Assembly (NCBI RefSeq): GCF_014400405.1
Contig: NZ_CP060496.1
Coordinates: forward strand, 806,001 to 870,000
Length of the DNA: 64,000 nucleotides
From: Brachybacterium sp. Z12
Lineage (GTDB): Bacteria > Actinomycetota > Actinomycetes > Actinomycetales > Dermabacteraceae
Direction: 5' to 3'
Positions 38,433 through 48,559 of the stretch are shown here, in pieces; positions within the stretch are counted from its first letter, which is position 1; every line of letters begins with the position of its first letter. The notes beneath the pieces are model-generated. The model worked only from the letters and a program-made list of their open reading frames with translations. It did not search any database and was not told where the DNA came from. A program made the position numbers and the translations under genes.

Positions 38433-40745
38433 TCACCAGTGCAGGCTGTGCCGCCCCGCCTCACGCGTCTGCTCGAGACCGGGCAGCACCACCCGGGCGC
38501 GAGAGCCCTCCGGCACCGCGAGCGTCACGCTGCGCTCCTCGCGATCCACCTCGACCACGATCTCCCCGAGATCCGTCTGGCGGGAGAACGCGATACGGCC
38601 CACGGGCACGTTCACATCGGGTTCGACCAGGAACTCCCGCCACCCGTCGGGCCCCCGGCGCAGCCCCGCCACATGCTCATCGATCCAGGTCACCGGCGTG
38701 CCCATGAAGTAGTGCGAGCAGGAGCGCGGGTTCTCCCACATCTCCATGAAGGTCGAGTTCCCGGCCTCCAGCCAGGCTTTCCATCCCGGTGCGGTGGGCG
38801 CGTTCAGCACCCGCCAGGCCAGCGCCCCCTGCCCGTGCGCCGAGAGCACCGGCAGCAGGAAGCGCACCCCGATGTGCCCGCAGTCGTGATGGTCTCCGCG
38901 CGCTTCGATGTCCGCCACCAGCTGCGCGGCCACCGCCTCGACCTGCTCGGTGGGGACGATGCCGAAAGCCAGCGGCAGCAGATTGCTGGTCTGGCGATAA
39001 GCGGCAGCCCCCGCGGGCTCCGGATCGCGGTAGAGGCCCTGCTCCGCATCGAGGAAGACTGCGTTCACGGCCTGCTCGAGGGCCCAGGCGTCCGCCCGCA
39101 GCGACTCCGGTCCCGGCATACCGTCGACGCTCTCCCCGCTCGCGGTCCAGGGATCGCCGCCGGGCAGGCCGCTCTCGACCGTCGCCAGGTCCACCGCATG
39201 GGCGAGGGAGCGCAGGGCCTGGGCCACGAACAGCGAGCCGGACAGCCGCTTGTCCTCCGGGGCGGGGCCGGGGCTGCCCGGGGTGAGGTAGTCGCCGAGC
39301 ACGCCGGAGATCAGCCCGTCCTGGTCGCGCCGATCCAGCTCGTACGCGAGATACCGTGCGGCGGCGGGGCCGTGCTGCGCCACCAGCTCCACCTCGCCGT
39401 ACTCGGTGACCATCTCGTCCAGCAGCGCCGGCAGCAGGCAGGTCCATTCCGGGGCGGGGGAGAGCTCCTCGTAGCCCCAGTCCGGGTTCGGGGAGATCAC
39501 TGCGAGGGAACCATCCTCCCGCTGCCCGTCGATCTGGTCCACCATCCATTTGCGCAGCATCCGGCGCATGTCGAAGCTCGTGGTCATCGCGGACAGCGCG
39601 GTCAGCGCATCACCGGTCCAGCCGTTCTTTTCCTGGATCGGGGTGTCGGTGGGGACGTGATGCATGTTGTTCAGCAGCGAGGCGCGCATCGCCGCGTCGA
39701 ACTGCACCAGATACGGCTCCGAGGCTTCCAGCGAGCTGACCTCGCGCAGGTCCGCATGGGCCAGGACGCCGGTGACCTCGAGCCCGCCCAGATCGCCGAC
39801 GACGGGTTCGAGCTGCACATAGCGGAAGCCCTTATAGCTGTGCCGGGGCGAGAAGGAGCGCGCGAAGCCGGGCTGCAGCAGCACCCGGTCCTGCTGGAAC
39901 CGGTCGGTGTGGATGTGCCCGTTGTCGTCGTCCACCGTGCCATCCGCCCGCAGCTTCTCCCCGTGCCGGGCCACGAACTCGAGCGGCGACGCCCACGACT
40001 CCACGGCCTCGGAGAGCGTGAAGCGGCACCAGCCGGCGATCACCCGTCCCATGTCCAGCACGATCCGCTGCGGCGAGGAGGAGACCACACTCGGGGTGAG
40101 CTCGTCCCGCACCACCACAGGTTCCTGCACCTGACGCTGCAGCACCGGATCCGGGGCCCTCTGCGCCCGGTGCGATCCGCCACCGGGACGGTCCACCAGC
40201 ACCGGGGGCCAGTCGGTGTCGTCGTAGCCGGGCAGGCGCCAGGCGGCCGGATCCTCGGTGGGGGCGAAGGTCTCGCCCTCGTACATCGAATCGAAGGTGA
40301 CCGGTCCCGGCCGAGTGCGCCAGCCCTCCCCTGTGGACAGCGCCGTGACGGTGCCGTCGGCCAGCTCGAGCCGCAGCTGCGCCCAGGCCCGCACCGGCCC
40401 GCGCCACGGCGCCAGATGCCACCGCCACTCGTTCGGGGTCGACATCGCATGGAAACCTCGCCCCAGGTCGATGGCCAGCACGTTCTCGCCCTGCTCGAGC
40501 AGGGCGGAGACGTCGACCTCGCACACCTGCACCCGGCGCCGCGGATCCGTCAGGCCCGGGTCCAGCCGGCCATCGCTGACCGGGGCGCCGTTGAGGTAGG
40601 CCCGGAAGGTGCCCAGCCCCGTCACCAGCAGCCGCGCCGATACCGGTGGGGAGGTCAGCTCGAAAGCGAGGCGGAGCAAGGGATTCTGCGGGTCCTCGCC
40701 GGGCGCGGTGATCCACAGAGCGAGAGAGGGGTCGATGTCCGGCAT
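38433..40745 (-). CDS. GH78 alpha-L-rhamnosidase
   Basis: 770 residues, unbroken. Releases L-rhamnose from glycosides. N-terminal jelly-roll domains (FRAYLNGAPVSDGRLDPGLTDP, GENVLAIDLGRGFH, WRTRPGPVTFDSMYEGETF) precede the (alpha/alpha)6 catalytic barrel with HHVPTDTPIQEKNGWTGDALTAL, corresponding to the D-P-x-Q-x-x-x-x-GWTGD signature, LDEMVTEYGEVE, SGSLFVAQALRSLAHAV and STFMEMWENPRSCSHYFMGTPVTWIDEHVAG. No signal peptide, so cytoplasmic. ATG 40745 is preferred over 40826. No rhamnose catabolic genes are adjacent. Confidence 0.9.
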   Translation of the reverse strand: MPDIDPSLALWITAPGEDPQNPLLRLAFELTSPPVSARLLVTGLGTFRAYLNGAPVSDGRLDPGLTDPRRRVQVCEVDVSALLEQGENVLAIDLGRGFHAMSTPNEWRWHLAPWRGPVRAWAQLRLELADGTVTALSTGEGWRTRPGPVTFDSMYEGETFAPTEDPAAWRLPGYDDTDWPPVLVDRPGGGSHRAQRAPDPVLQRQVQEPVVVRDELTPSVVSSSPQRIVLDMGRVIAGWCRFTLSEAVESWASPLEFVARHGEKLRADGTVDDDNGHIHTDRFQQDRVLLQPGFARSFSPRHSYKGFRYVQLEPVVGDLGGLEVTGVLAHADLREVSSLEASEPYLVQFDAAMRASLLNNMHHVPTDTPIQEKNGWTGDALTALSAMTTSFDMRRMLRKWMVDQIDGQREDGSLAVISPNPDWGYEELSPAPEWTCLLPALLDEMVTEYGEVELVAQHGPAAARYLAYELDRRDQDGLISGVLGDYLTPGSPGPAPEDKRLSGSLFVAQALRSLAHAVDLATVESGLPGGDPWTASGESVDGMPGPESLRADAWALEQAVNAVFLDAEQGLYRDPEPAGAAAYRQTSNLLPLAFGIVPTEQVEAVAAQLVADIEARGDHHDCGHIGVRFLLPVLSAHGQGALAWRVLNAPTAPGWKAWLEAGNSTFMEMWENPRSCSHYFMGTPVTWIDEHVAGLRRGPDGWREFLVEPDVNVPVGRIAFSRQTDLGEIVVEVDREERSVTLAVPEGSRARVVLPGLEQTREAGRHSLHW

Positions 40746-40867
40746 GCGGTGCCACCAGGTCCTTCGTATCGTCGTCGACGGTTCCGGCCAGTCTGGCACG
40801 CTGTGTGCCGCGTCACGTGCAGGCACGCTCCCAGCGCGCGACGAGCACGGGCTGAGAGCATGACCGG

Positions 40868-41578
40868 ATGAACTTCGAGCAGCTCGGCCGTGAGATCGGC
40901 GGCCGCATCGCGCCGGACGCCGCTCCCTCCGCCGGGGCGTGGATCCTGGTGGCGCTCGCCGTCGCGCTGGTGGCGGTCGCGCTGCCGCCGCTATGGCGCC
41001 CGACCCGCCTCGCGGTGACGATCGTGCACGAGCTCGGCCATGCGGTCATCGGGATCCTGATGGGCCGACGTTTCACCGGCTTCGTCGTCAGCGCCGATAT
41101 GTCCGGGCACGCCGTGACCGTCGGCCCGCGCCGCGGGATCGGCCGGGTGGCCTCCACCTGGGCGGGGTACCCGGCCCCTGCGATCGTGGGTGCGCTGCTG
41201 GTGCAGATCTCGCTGCACGGCTGGGCGCGCACTGCGCTGTTCATCGCGCTGGTGGTGCTCGTGCTGTCCCTGGTCTTCACCCGGTCGCTGCACACGCTGG
41301 TGGCCGTGCTGGGCACCGCCGCGGCGGTCGGCGCCCTGTGGTGGTGGGGGAGCCCTGCGCTGACGGCTCTGCTGACCCTGGCGGCCGGGGTGTTCCTGCT
41401 GCTGGGGGCATGGAGGCATCTGGGAGCGGTGATCACCGGCGGCGGCCGCTCCGATGATCCCGCTCAGCTCGCCCAGCTCACCCCGCTGCCGGCCTGGCTG
41501 TGGAACCTGGGTTTCGTGATCGTGCTGGCGGCCTGCAGCTGGTGGGCGTGGACGGCGGTGGCACCGCTGGTGCTGTGA
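40868..41578 (+). CDS. M50-like membrane metallopeptidase
   Basis: 236 residues with about six hydrophobic segments. HELGH at residues 54-58 (TIVHELGHAVIGILMGRRFTGF) is the zinc-binding motif of the M50B-like family; the later Asp ligand is not obvious. Typical of actinobacterial integral membrane M50 proteins of unknown substrate. Divergent from the rhamnosidase, 122 bases between starts. Confidence 0.78.
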   Translation: MNFEQLGREIGGRIAPDAAPSAGAWILVALAVALVAVALPPLWRPTRLAVTIVHELGHAVIGILMGRRFTGFVVSADMSGHAVTVGPRRGIGRVASTWAGYPAPAIVGALLVQISLHGWARTALFIALVVLVLSLVFTRSLHTLVAVLGTAAAVGALWWWGSPALTALLTLAAGVFLLLGAWRHLGAVITGGGRSDDPAQLAQLTPLPAWLWNLGFVIVLAACSWWAWTAVAPLVL

Positions 41579-41585
41579 GCGATGC

Positions 41586-41831
41586 TCAGGGGCTCGGTCG
41601 TCTCCGCACGGGCCGTTCTTCGTGGGCGGGCCCATGCGTCGACGCGGAGTCGCGCCTCGTCGCGTCCGCGATCTGCTCCTGGGCGGTGTCGTCCGCGTCC
41701 GGGTGCCTGCCCTCCTCGGGGCGCTGCGCATCCGGCATGTCCGAAGGGCCGTGCGAATCCTTCTCCTCGTCAGGCCGGCCGGGTTTCGGGACCCGGGCCG
41801 GATCAGCGGCGTGCTCTCTCGGTGCAGTCAT
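41586..41831 (-). CDS. small hydrophilic protein, unknown
   Basis: 81 residues, rich in Asp, Glu, Arg, Pro and His (for example PKPGRPDEEKDSHGPSDMPDAQRPEEGRHPDADD), no hydrophobic core, so probably disordered. Plausible because it fills the space between two plus-strand genes and has an ATG; no family recognised. Could also be spurious in this GC-rich DNA. Confidence 0.35.
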   Translation of the reverse strand: MTAPREHAADPARVPKPGRPDEEKDSHGPSDMPDAQRPEEGRHPDADDTAQEQIADATRRDSASTHGPAHEERPVRRRPSP

Positions 41832-41994
41832 GACTGGCCTCCGTTCGTCGGGACCTCGAACCTAGTGTGCGCGCCCCGGCGGAGACAGGGGACGGACCGA
41901 GCGGACGGGGCGCAGAGGGTGACGCGGGAAGCGCGACGGAGCACAATGCAGGGGTCAGCGACCGTTCGTACCCCGGGCTCGGGAGGTGGGACGC

Positions 41995-43476
41995 GTGGAT
42001 CTGCACCAGGTGCTGGCCCTGCTCGACGGCAGCGACCACATGATCGCGCGAGACGTGATCCAGCGCGGCGTCGCCGCGGTGTTCGTGCTCGCCTTCCTCT
42101 CGACCTTCCGTCAGTTCCCGGTGCTGCTGGGGGAGGAGGGCCTGCTGCCGGCGAAGGACTTCCTCGAACGGGCCGGCGACCGGGCGGGGCCGACGCTCTT
42201 CCGCTGGCGCCTCACCCCGTACAGCGACCGGCTGCTGCGGATCATGTGCCTGGTGGGGATCGTGCTGGGGGCCGCCGTGGTGGCCGGCCTGCCGCAGCAG
42301 GGCCCCGCCTGGAGCATGATCGCCGTGTTCGGGGTGATGTGGGGCCTGTACCTCTCGATCCACTCGTGGGCCAGATCTTCTACGGCTTCGGCTGGGAGTC
42401 GATGTTGCTGGAGTGCGGGTTCCTGGTGGGCTTCCTCGGCTCCCACGCGGTCGCGCCCCCGCTGCTGATCCTGTTCTTCCTGCGCTGGATGCTGCTGCGC
42501 CTCGAGTTCGGCGCGGGGATGATCAAGATGCGCGGTGATGCCTCATGGCGCGATCTCACCGCGATGGACCATCACCACCAGACTCAGCCGATGCCCGGCC
42601 CGCTGAGCCGGATCGCGCATCTGGCACCGCGCTGGTGGCACCGCCTCGAGGTGCTCGGCAGCCATGTCGTGCAGCTCGGGGTGATCTGGCTGATCCTGCT
42701 CCCGCAGCCGATCGCCTCGATCGCCGCGCTGCTGGTGATCCTCTCCCAGCTCTTCCTCGTCGTCACCGGCAACTACGCCTGGCTGAACTGGCTGACGATC
42801 CTCCTCGCCTTCTCTGCGATCAGCGACTCGTTCCTGCGCTGGGCGGTCGGCGGGCCGTGGCCGGGGTGGGGGGATGGCAGCAGTGGCCGCTCCTCGGCAC
42901 GCCACCCGCAGCAGACGCCGCCCCGCTGTGGTGGCACCTGCTGATCATCGCGGTGTCCGCGATGCTGCTCGTGCTCTCCTGGAAGCCGCTGCGCAACCTG
43001 TTCTCCTCCCATCAGCTGATGAACGCGAGCTTCAACCGTTTCCACCTGGTCAACGCCTATGGGGCCTTCGGCTCGATGACCCAGCGGCGGTTCGAGGTGA
43101 TCATCGAGGGGACCCTGGCGGCGGATCCGCAGGAGGCGGCGGAGGAGGAATGGCTGCCCTTCGAGTTCCCGGGCAAGCCGGGGACGTGGCGCGCCGTTCC
43201 CGGCAGTTCGCTCCCTACCACCTGCGGTTGGACTGGCAGATGTGGTTCCTCGCCCTGCGACCGGGGGCCGAGGCGTGGTTCGTGGCGCTGCTCGAGAAGC
43301 TGCGCAGCGGGGACCCAGGAGTGCGGCGCCTGCTGCGCACCGATCCCTTCCAGGGCCGGGCGCCGACGGGGATCCGGGTGCGGTACTTCGAGTACCGGTA
43401 TGCGCGGCAGGACGAGCGACGGGCGGACGGATGCTGGTGGGTGCGCACCGACCTGGGAGTCATCGCCGCGCTGTGA
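41995..43476 (+). CDS. lipase maturation factor family membrane protein
   Basis: About 495 residues once three missing bases are restored (near 42366, in the G run 42868-42873 and near 43200). Recognised as LMF1-like from SVGQIFYGFGWESMLLECGFLVGFL, RWMLLRLEFGAGMIKMRGDASWRDLTAMDHHHQTQPMPGPLS, LFSSHQLMNASFNRFHLVNAYGAFGSMTQRRFEVIIEGT, WLPFEFPGKPGTWRAVPRQFAPYHLRLDWQMWF. Multiple membrane helices then a soluble C-terminus. Role in bacteria unknown; animal LMF1 matures lipases in the ER. GTG 41995 is chosen; GTG 41986 is also in frame. Confidence 0.85.
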
Positions 43477-43484
43477 GCACCGGT

Positions 43485-44507
43485 TCAGGAGCCTGCAGGG
43501 AACTCGATGAGGACCTTGAGGTCCTCGGTCGCGCCGCCCGCCGCCGTCTCGAGGGCGCTCACCGCCTCCGTGAACGGCACGATCCGGGTGCGCAGCGGCG
43601 AGACGTCGACGACCTTGCGCTCGAGCAGATCGATGAGGGTCCCGAACACCTCCCGGCTGTTGCGCGAGCCGTAGACATCCAGCTCCTTCTTGATCAGCAC
43701 GGACTGGTTGAACGTGACCTCGCGGGTGCCGTTGCCGATCAGCACCAGCCGCGCGCCGTACGCCGCGGCTTCGATCGCGTTCGTGAAGGAGACCGGCAGG
43801 CCGGTCGCCTCGCACACCACGTCGAAGCCGTCCCCTCCGGTCGCCGAGCCCGCTGCCTCCGAGATGCTCTGCGCAGTGAGGTCGAAGGCCCCTCGAGCGC
43901 CCATCGACACCGCGAGCTCGAGGCGCGAGGCCACGACGTCGGCGACCCACACCTGCGCTCCGCGGGTGATCGCCGAGAGCATCGTCAGCAGCCCGATCGC
44001 GCCGGCCCCGATCACCAGGACGCGGTCGCCCTCGGCGACCTCCGCCCGGCGCACGGCGTGGTAGCCGATCGAGAACGGCTCGACCATGGCGAGATCGCGC
44101 GGGTCCACCCCCTCCGCCCGGTGCAGGCGGTCCAGCGGCATCGTGAGGTGCTCCTGGAAGGCCCCGTCGCGATGGACCCCCATCGTCTCGTTGTGTTCGC
44201 AGGCGTTGATCAGGCCGCGGCGGCAGGAGTAGCAGCTGCCGTCCTGGAAGTACGGGACACCGGTGACGACATCGCCCGGGGCGAAGTGCTCGCTGGCCCC
44301 GTTGATCTCGACGATCTCGGCGGAGAACTCATGCCCGGGGACCCGCGGGTAGGAGGCGAAGGGCTGGGTGCCGCGGAGGACCTGGATGTCGGAGCCGCAG
44401 ATGCCGGCGAAGCGCACGCGCAGCAGTGCCTCTCCAGGCTGGGGGACCGGGGTGGCGGTCTCGACGACCTCCGCAAGACCGGGTGTCGTGACGTGAAGGG
44501 ATTTCAT
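43485..44507 (-). CDS. zinc-dependent medium-chain alcohol dehydrogenase
   Basis: 340 residues, unbroken. MDR fold with catalytic zinc ligands in RFAGICGSDIQVLRG and PRVPGHEFSAEIVEI, structural-zinc cysteines in GSCYSCRRGLINACEHNETMG, and Rossmann block DRVLVIGAGAIGLLTMLSAITRGAQVWVAD. Closest in style to L-gulonate/L-idonate or RspB-type sugar-acid dehydrogenases. ATG 44507 with AAAGGGA nearby. Close to the tagaturonate epimerase locus but not adjacent; a role in uronate use is possible only. Confidence 0.82.
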   Translation of the reverse strand: MKSLHVTTPGLAEVVETATPVPQPGEALLRVRFAGICGSDIQVLRGTQPFASYPRVPGHEFSAEIVEINGASEHFAPGDVVTGVPYFQDGSCYSCRRGLINACEHNETMGVHRDGAFQEHLTMPLDRLHRAEGVDPRDLAMVEPFSIGYHAVRRAEVAEGDRVLVIGAGAIGLLTMLSAITRGAQVWVADVVASRLELAVSMGARGAFDLTAQSISEAAGSATGGDGFDVVCEATGLPVSFTNAIEAAAYGARLVLIGNGTREVTFNQSVLIKKELDVYGSRNSREVFGTLIDLLERKVVDVSPLRTRIVPFTEAVSALETAAGGATEDLKVLIEFPAGS

Positions 44508-44657
44508 CTGCCGCCTGCTCCAAGAGGTTTTCTGCCTACGCTCGCAAATCGGCCCGCCGCGCGCAAGCGGAGTCCGCTGGGCGGCCGACCGGCCCGAGGG
44601 CCCGTGGAGAAGCCGTAGGCTTGCCCCTCCCGCACCCACCTGTTTCCGAGGAGCCCC

Positions 44658-45274
44658 ATGTCCGCGATCGCCGTCCCGGCCCGCCGCCCCGTCCTGGCCG
44701 ATGCCCTGGCACCGCACCGCACCCGCCTGCAGGACGCAGGCCTGGTGCTCGCAGGCGCCGGTGTCGTCGCCCTCCTCGCGCAGGTGACGATCCCGCTGCC
44801 GCTGGTCCCGATCACCGGTCAGACCCTCGGCGTGATCCTGGTCGGTGCGTCTCTGGGATCCCGCCGCGGCGCGGCAGCGCTGCTCACCTACCTGCTCGTG
44901 GGCCTGGCGGGCGCTCCCGTGTTCGCCGAGTTCATGGGCGGCCCGGCCTCGGTCCTCTCACCGAGCTTCGGCTTCATCCTCGGCTTCGTGCCCGCCGCCT
45001 TCGTGGCCGGCTGGTTCGCCGAGCGTGCGTGGGACCGCAAGCCCGCCCTCGCCATGGCCGGATTCGTCGCCGCGAGCGTGGTGCCCTTCCTGCTCGGTGT
45101 GCCCTACCTCGCCATGATCCTCAACGCCGTGATGGGCGCGCAGCTGGGCCTGGGGGAATCCTCGCCGCGGGCGTGTGGCCGTTCGTCCCCGGAGGCCTGG
45201 TCAAAGCTGCGATCGCCGCGGTGCTGATCCCCGCCGCGTGGCGCGGGGTGCGTTCCCTCGATCAGCGGAGCTGA
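44658..45274 (+). CDS. bioY: biotin transporter BioY (ECF substrate-binding subunit)
   Basis: About 206 residues after restoring a G in the run at 45152-45156. Six helices; family marks VTIPLPLVPITGQTLGVILVGASLGSRRGAAALLTYLLVGLAGAPVFAEFMGG, SFGFILGFVPAAFVAGW, YLAMILNAVMGAQLGLGGILAAGVWPFVPGGLVKAAIAA. Takes up biotin, alone or with a shared ECF module elsewhere (none here). GAGGAG at 44648-44653 and TAGGCT -10 at 44617-44622. Divergent from the zinc alcohol dehydrogenase. Confidence 0.92.
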
Positions 45275-45288
45275 TCGCAGGCGGCGAC

Positions 45289-46304
45289 TCAGCTGCTGAG
45301 CACCGCCGCCCGGACCAGCAGCACCACGAAGGCCAGCGAGGGCAGGAACGACACCGCCAGCCACACCTTGCGATAGGACAGGATCGCCAGGAACTCGCGC
45401 AGCGTGGCGCTGGGGACGTAGTAGAAGGCCGTCGGCCCGCCGATCGCCTCATCGTCGAAGCCGAGGCTGCGTGCCAGCAGCGCGGCGCGGAAGGCGTGGT
45501 AGCGACTGGTGGCGACCACGTACGGTCCCTGGTGGCCGGCCTCGTCGAGGATCCTGTGCGAGAAGCGCAGGTTCTCCTCCGTGGTGCGGGAGGAGGTCTC
45601 GGCACGGACCCGTTCCGCTGGCATCGAGCACTCCTCGATCAGGTACTCGGCCATCGCCTCCCCTCCGAACGGGGCTCATCCTCGCCCTGGCCGCCCGAGG
45701 GCACCAGCACCGGGTCCGCACCGAGCGCGAGCAGACGTTCCCGTTCCGCGACCGCGCGGTCCAGCCGATCGCGCAGCAGCTTCGGGACCCGCCCGTCGAT
45801 CAGCCCGGAGCCGTGGATGATGATCCCGCTGGTCTCCAGCTGCCGGGGGAACAGCTGGTAGGGGACCGAGGCGCACAGGAAGACGAGGAACGCCAGCCCG
45901 AGATGCAACGCGAGCAGCGCCACCAGCGCTCCGGCGGCGAGGCCCAGAGGGGTCAGGGTGAGCACGAGCGCACCGGCGGCCACCGGGGCGCCCAGCAGCG
46001 CGAGCCCCGCCACCCCGGAGAGCAGGTTCCCGAGTGAACGGCCCTCCTTGCGCACCATGGTCAGGCCATTCCAGACCATGAAGACGCCGAGCGCGAGCAC
46101 CCCCAGCAGCGCCATCGCGGTGCCGGCGAGCACCAGCAGATCGCCCCACGGCAGCGTGGTGGAGACCAGCCGGGACAGGGTCGAGACGCTCGAGTACAGC
46201 GCGATCACCAGCAGCACCCCGTTGCGGACCCGTCGGCGGTCCTGCCGGAAGACCAGCAGGTACACCGCCCACCAGAAGGCGGTCCCGATCAGCGCACCCA
46301 GCAT
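45289..46304 (-). CDS. YdcF-like (DUF218) membrane protein
   Basis: About 338 residues after restoring a G opposite the C run at 45660-45663. Five or six N-terminal hydrophobic segments (residues 1-160) are followed by the DUF218/SanA-YdcF domain: SGIIIHGSGLIDGRVPKLLRDRLDRAV, DPVLVPSGGQGEDEPRSEGEAMAEYLIE, ETSSRTTEENLRFSHRIL, YVVATSRYHAFRAALLARSLG. A final helix anchors the C-terminus. Envelope-related; vancomycin sensitivity in E. coli SanA. Convergent with bioY. Confidence 0.82.
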
Positions 46305-46381
46305 CCGCGACTCCTCACGTCGTTCCGGCGTCCATCGTCCCACGGCCCGCGCGCAGCGACCGTCCTCGCAGCGGCTCCTAC

Positions 46382-46900
46382 ACGGGCGCGAAGGGCATCG
46401 ACGAGCGTCCACCGGCCGCGGAGGCCCCCGCAGGCCGCTACCGACGCGAGGAATCCGCGGCCGAGCGGCTGGACCGCAACTGGAACGAGCTGCTCCAGGA
46501 GACTCGCGTGCTCCAGACCGGATCGCAGATCCTCGCCGCCTTCCTGGTGGCGCTGCCCTTCCAGGACCGCTTCGAGGACCTCGACGCGCTCCAGGTCGGC
46601 TGGTACCTCGGTCTGCTGCTGCTCGCCCTGCTGATCGTCGCGCTGCTGCTGACCCCGGTGGGCATGCACCGGCGACTTTTCCGCCAGCGGGTCAAGGACG
46701 AGATGGTCAAGACCGCCAACACCCTGCTGCGCACCGCGATCCTGCTGCTCGGGCTGCTGCTGAGCGGGGTGGCCGTCTTCGTGATCGATGTGGTGCTCAG
46801 CCGCGGGATCGCCGTCGGGACAGGAGTGGTGCTGCTCGCCCTGATGGGCGGGCTGCTGGTGCTGCTGCCGCACCGGATCGCACGGAGGGCGCACGGCTGA
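46382..46900 (+). CDS. DUF6328 family membrane protein, start unresolved
   Basis: The conserved part reads ESAAERLDRNWNELLQETRVLQTGSQILAAFLVALPFQDRF, then four membrane helices and ends PHRIARRAHG. This matches the actinobacterial DUF6328 family (about 150-170 residues). No ATG, GTG or TTG exists in frame between 46301 and 46508; the first, a GTG at 46508, would cut off the best conserved segment. The true start is probably hidden by a base error near 46380-46430. Function unknown. Divergent from the YdcF-like gene. Confidence 0.65.
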   Translation, partial: TGAKGIDERPPAAEAPAGRYRREESAAERLDRNWNELLQETRVLQTGSQILAAFLVALPFQDRFEDLDALQVGWYLGLLLLALLIVALLLTPVGMHRRLFRQRVKDEMVKTANTLLRTAILLLGLLLSGVAVFVIDVVLSRGIAVGTGVVLLALMGGLLVLLPHRIARRAHG

Positions 46901-46914
46901 GGGCCTGCACGCAG

Positions 46915-46950
46915 GACGGCCGGCCCGTGCAGGAGCACGAGCCGGCCGTC
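46915..46950. terminator. bidirectional hairpin between DUF6328 gene and uxaE
   Basis: GACGGCCGGC (46915-46924) pairs with GCCGGCCGTC (46941-46950); an inner stem CGTGC-AGGA-GCACG occupies 46926-46939. Located between convergent stops. Confidence 0.75.
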
Positions 46951-46966
46951 CGTGGCCTGCGCGGGG

Positions 46967-48399
46967 TCAGCGGGTGGGCGCCGCCGCGAAGGGGGAGACG
47001 TGCTTGCCGATGTGCGCGGCCAGGACGTCGGTGTGCTGGGCCTGGTTCGCCGCGACCACCGCGAGGAAGCGATCGTGGATCGAGGCGCCCGAGGCGTCCC
47101 TCCCGTTCAGGGAGTCGCCGTAGCCCACGTGCAGGATCTGGCGGGCATCGTTCGAGCGGATCAGCTCGAGCAGGTCCACACCCTCGAGCGACGTGGGGGT
47201 GCGGTCCTCATGGGCGGAGACCTGGTAGCTCGCGCGGGCCTCGACATAGGAGGCGCGGGAGATGTCCCAGATGGTGGAGAACAGCTCGGGATCGTGAGCG
47301 GCGACGATCTCGACACCGCACAGGTAGCTGGTGCCGGAGGTCTTCAGGTGCACCAGACCCTGGGTGGCCTCGACGCACAGCGGGTAGATCGAGAACTTGT
47401 CCGAGCCCGAGTGCAGGGAGATCTTGTAGCCGCCGAACTGCTTGGAGATCGCGTGATGCGCCTCGAGGTTCGTGCGCAGCTCCTCGGCATCGCCCAGGAA
47501 GTCCAGGCCCTTCTCGAAGCCATCCACGTAGCGGGGGCGAAGCTGAACCAGGAGGCACCCAGGCGCTTGAGCTCGGAGGCCATGTAGAAGTGCTCGAAGA
47601 ACGTGGTCAGCCAGGCGGTCTCGTCGACCGCGAACTCGACCTCGACCTCGTGCTCCGCGTTCTCGGTGACATGACGGTACAGGCGCATCGACTCGACGAC
47701 CGCACGGCCGTACTTCACCGCGGCGGTGAGCACATCCTGCTCGGTGACCTCGATCTGCGAGTGGCCGACGTCCAGCGTCATGCCCACGTAGCGCTGCTTG
47801 AGGGCCTCGAGGGAGTCCTCGAGCTGGTCCCAGGGGAGCGCCTCGGCGTCCGCCTCGGTGACGCCGGCGGTGACGTCGGCGACCATGTCGCCCGGATCGA
47901 GGGTGAACATCACGAAGCCGGCCTCGAGGCCGCGGTCGATACCCTCGGTGGTCTTGATGTGGTCGCAGTCGGCGCCGAAGCCGCTGTCCCAGCCGGCCTC
48001 GACCAGGCCGAAGATCGCGTCATCCATCACGGACCGGGCGCTGCGGCCCAGGCGGTCCATCTCGCGGATCGACTGCTGGGCGAGGACGGGCATCACGCCG
48101 GCGCCCTGGGCGGCGAAGGCACGCGCCTGGCCGGGGGTCGCGAGGCCGGTGCGGTCGCCGGTGCCGATGGAGGTGCGGTGACCGCCGATCTTCTGCGGGC
48201 GCAGAGCCGGGAAGGCGGCCTGCAGCGCCTTGGCGTTCGCGGTGGACAGGGGGCCGGTGAGCACGTGGCCGTCACCGGCCGCTGCGGCCTCGCCCTCGAA
48301 GGCGGTCAGAGCCGCCGCCGCGGAGGCGACGAGCTGGAGCGAGCGGGCGGAGCCGTCGTAGCGGATGCTCGCCTCGAGGGAGTCGTTGCGCAGGGTCAT
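46967..48399 (-). CDS. uxaE: tagaturonate epimerase
   Basis: About 477 residues after restoring a C opposite the G run at 47533-47537. Interconverts D-tagaturonate and D-fructuronate. Family marks: IGGHRTSIGTGDRTGLATPGQARAF, PVLAQQSIREMDRLGRSARSVMDDAIFG, GADCDHIKTTEGIDRGLEAGFVMFTLDPGDMV, VEVEFAVDETAW, ISLHSGSDKFSIYPLCVEATQGLVHLKTSGTSYL. Metal-dependent. ATG 48399 is preceded by GGAG. A divergent LacI regulator and a palindrome at 48461 suggest substrate-induced expression. Confidence 0.85.
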
Positions 48400-48460
48400 G
48401 TGAATCTCCGTTTCGGAAGGGTGCGGGACGTCCGTTGTCCCGATGGCCGCCATCGCCGTA

Positions 48461-48474
48461 AATCGTAAACGATT
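48461..48474. promoter_or_regulatory. LacI-type operator between uxaE and its regulator
   Basis: AATCGTAAACGATT is a palindrome of 6-base arms and 2-base centre in the divergent promoter region, the size and core (CGTnnACG-like) expected for LacI-family regulators. Likely binding site of the regulator at 48560. Confidence 0.65.
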
Positions 48475-48559
48475 ACATAGATATGGCCTGCACGGAAGCC
48501 CGGAACTGGGCTACTCTCACAGATACACTGTAAAAGTTGCAGATGAGGGGGAGGTGGAC

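Noticed and set aside
38439..40871. 810-codon plus-strand frame opposite the rhamnosidase gene
   Set aside because: Antisense shadow; the minus strand encodes a full GH78 enzyme with all motifs.
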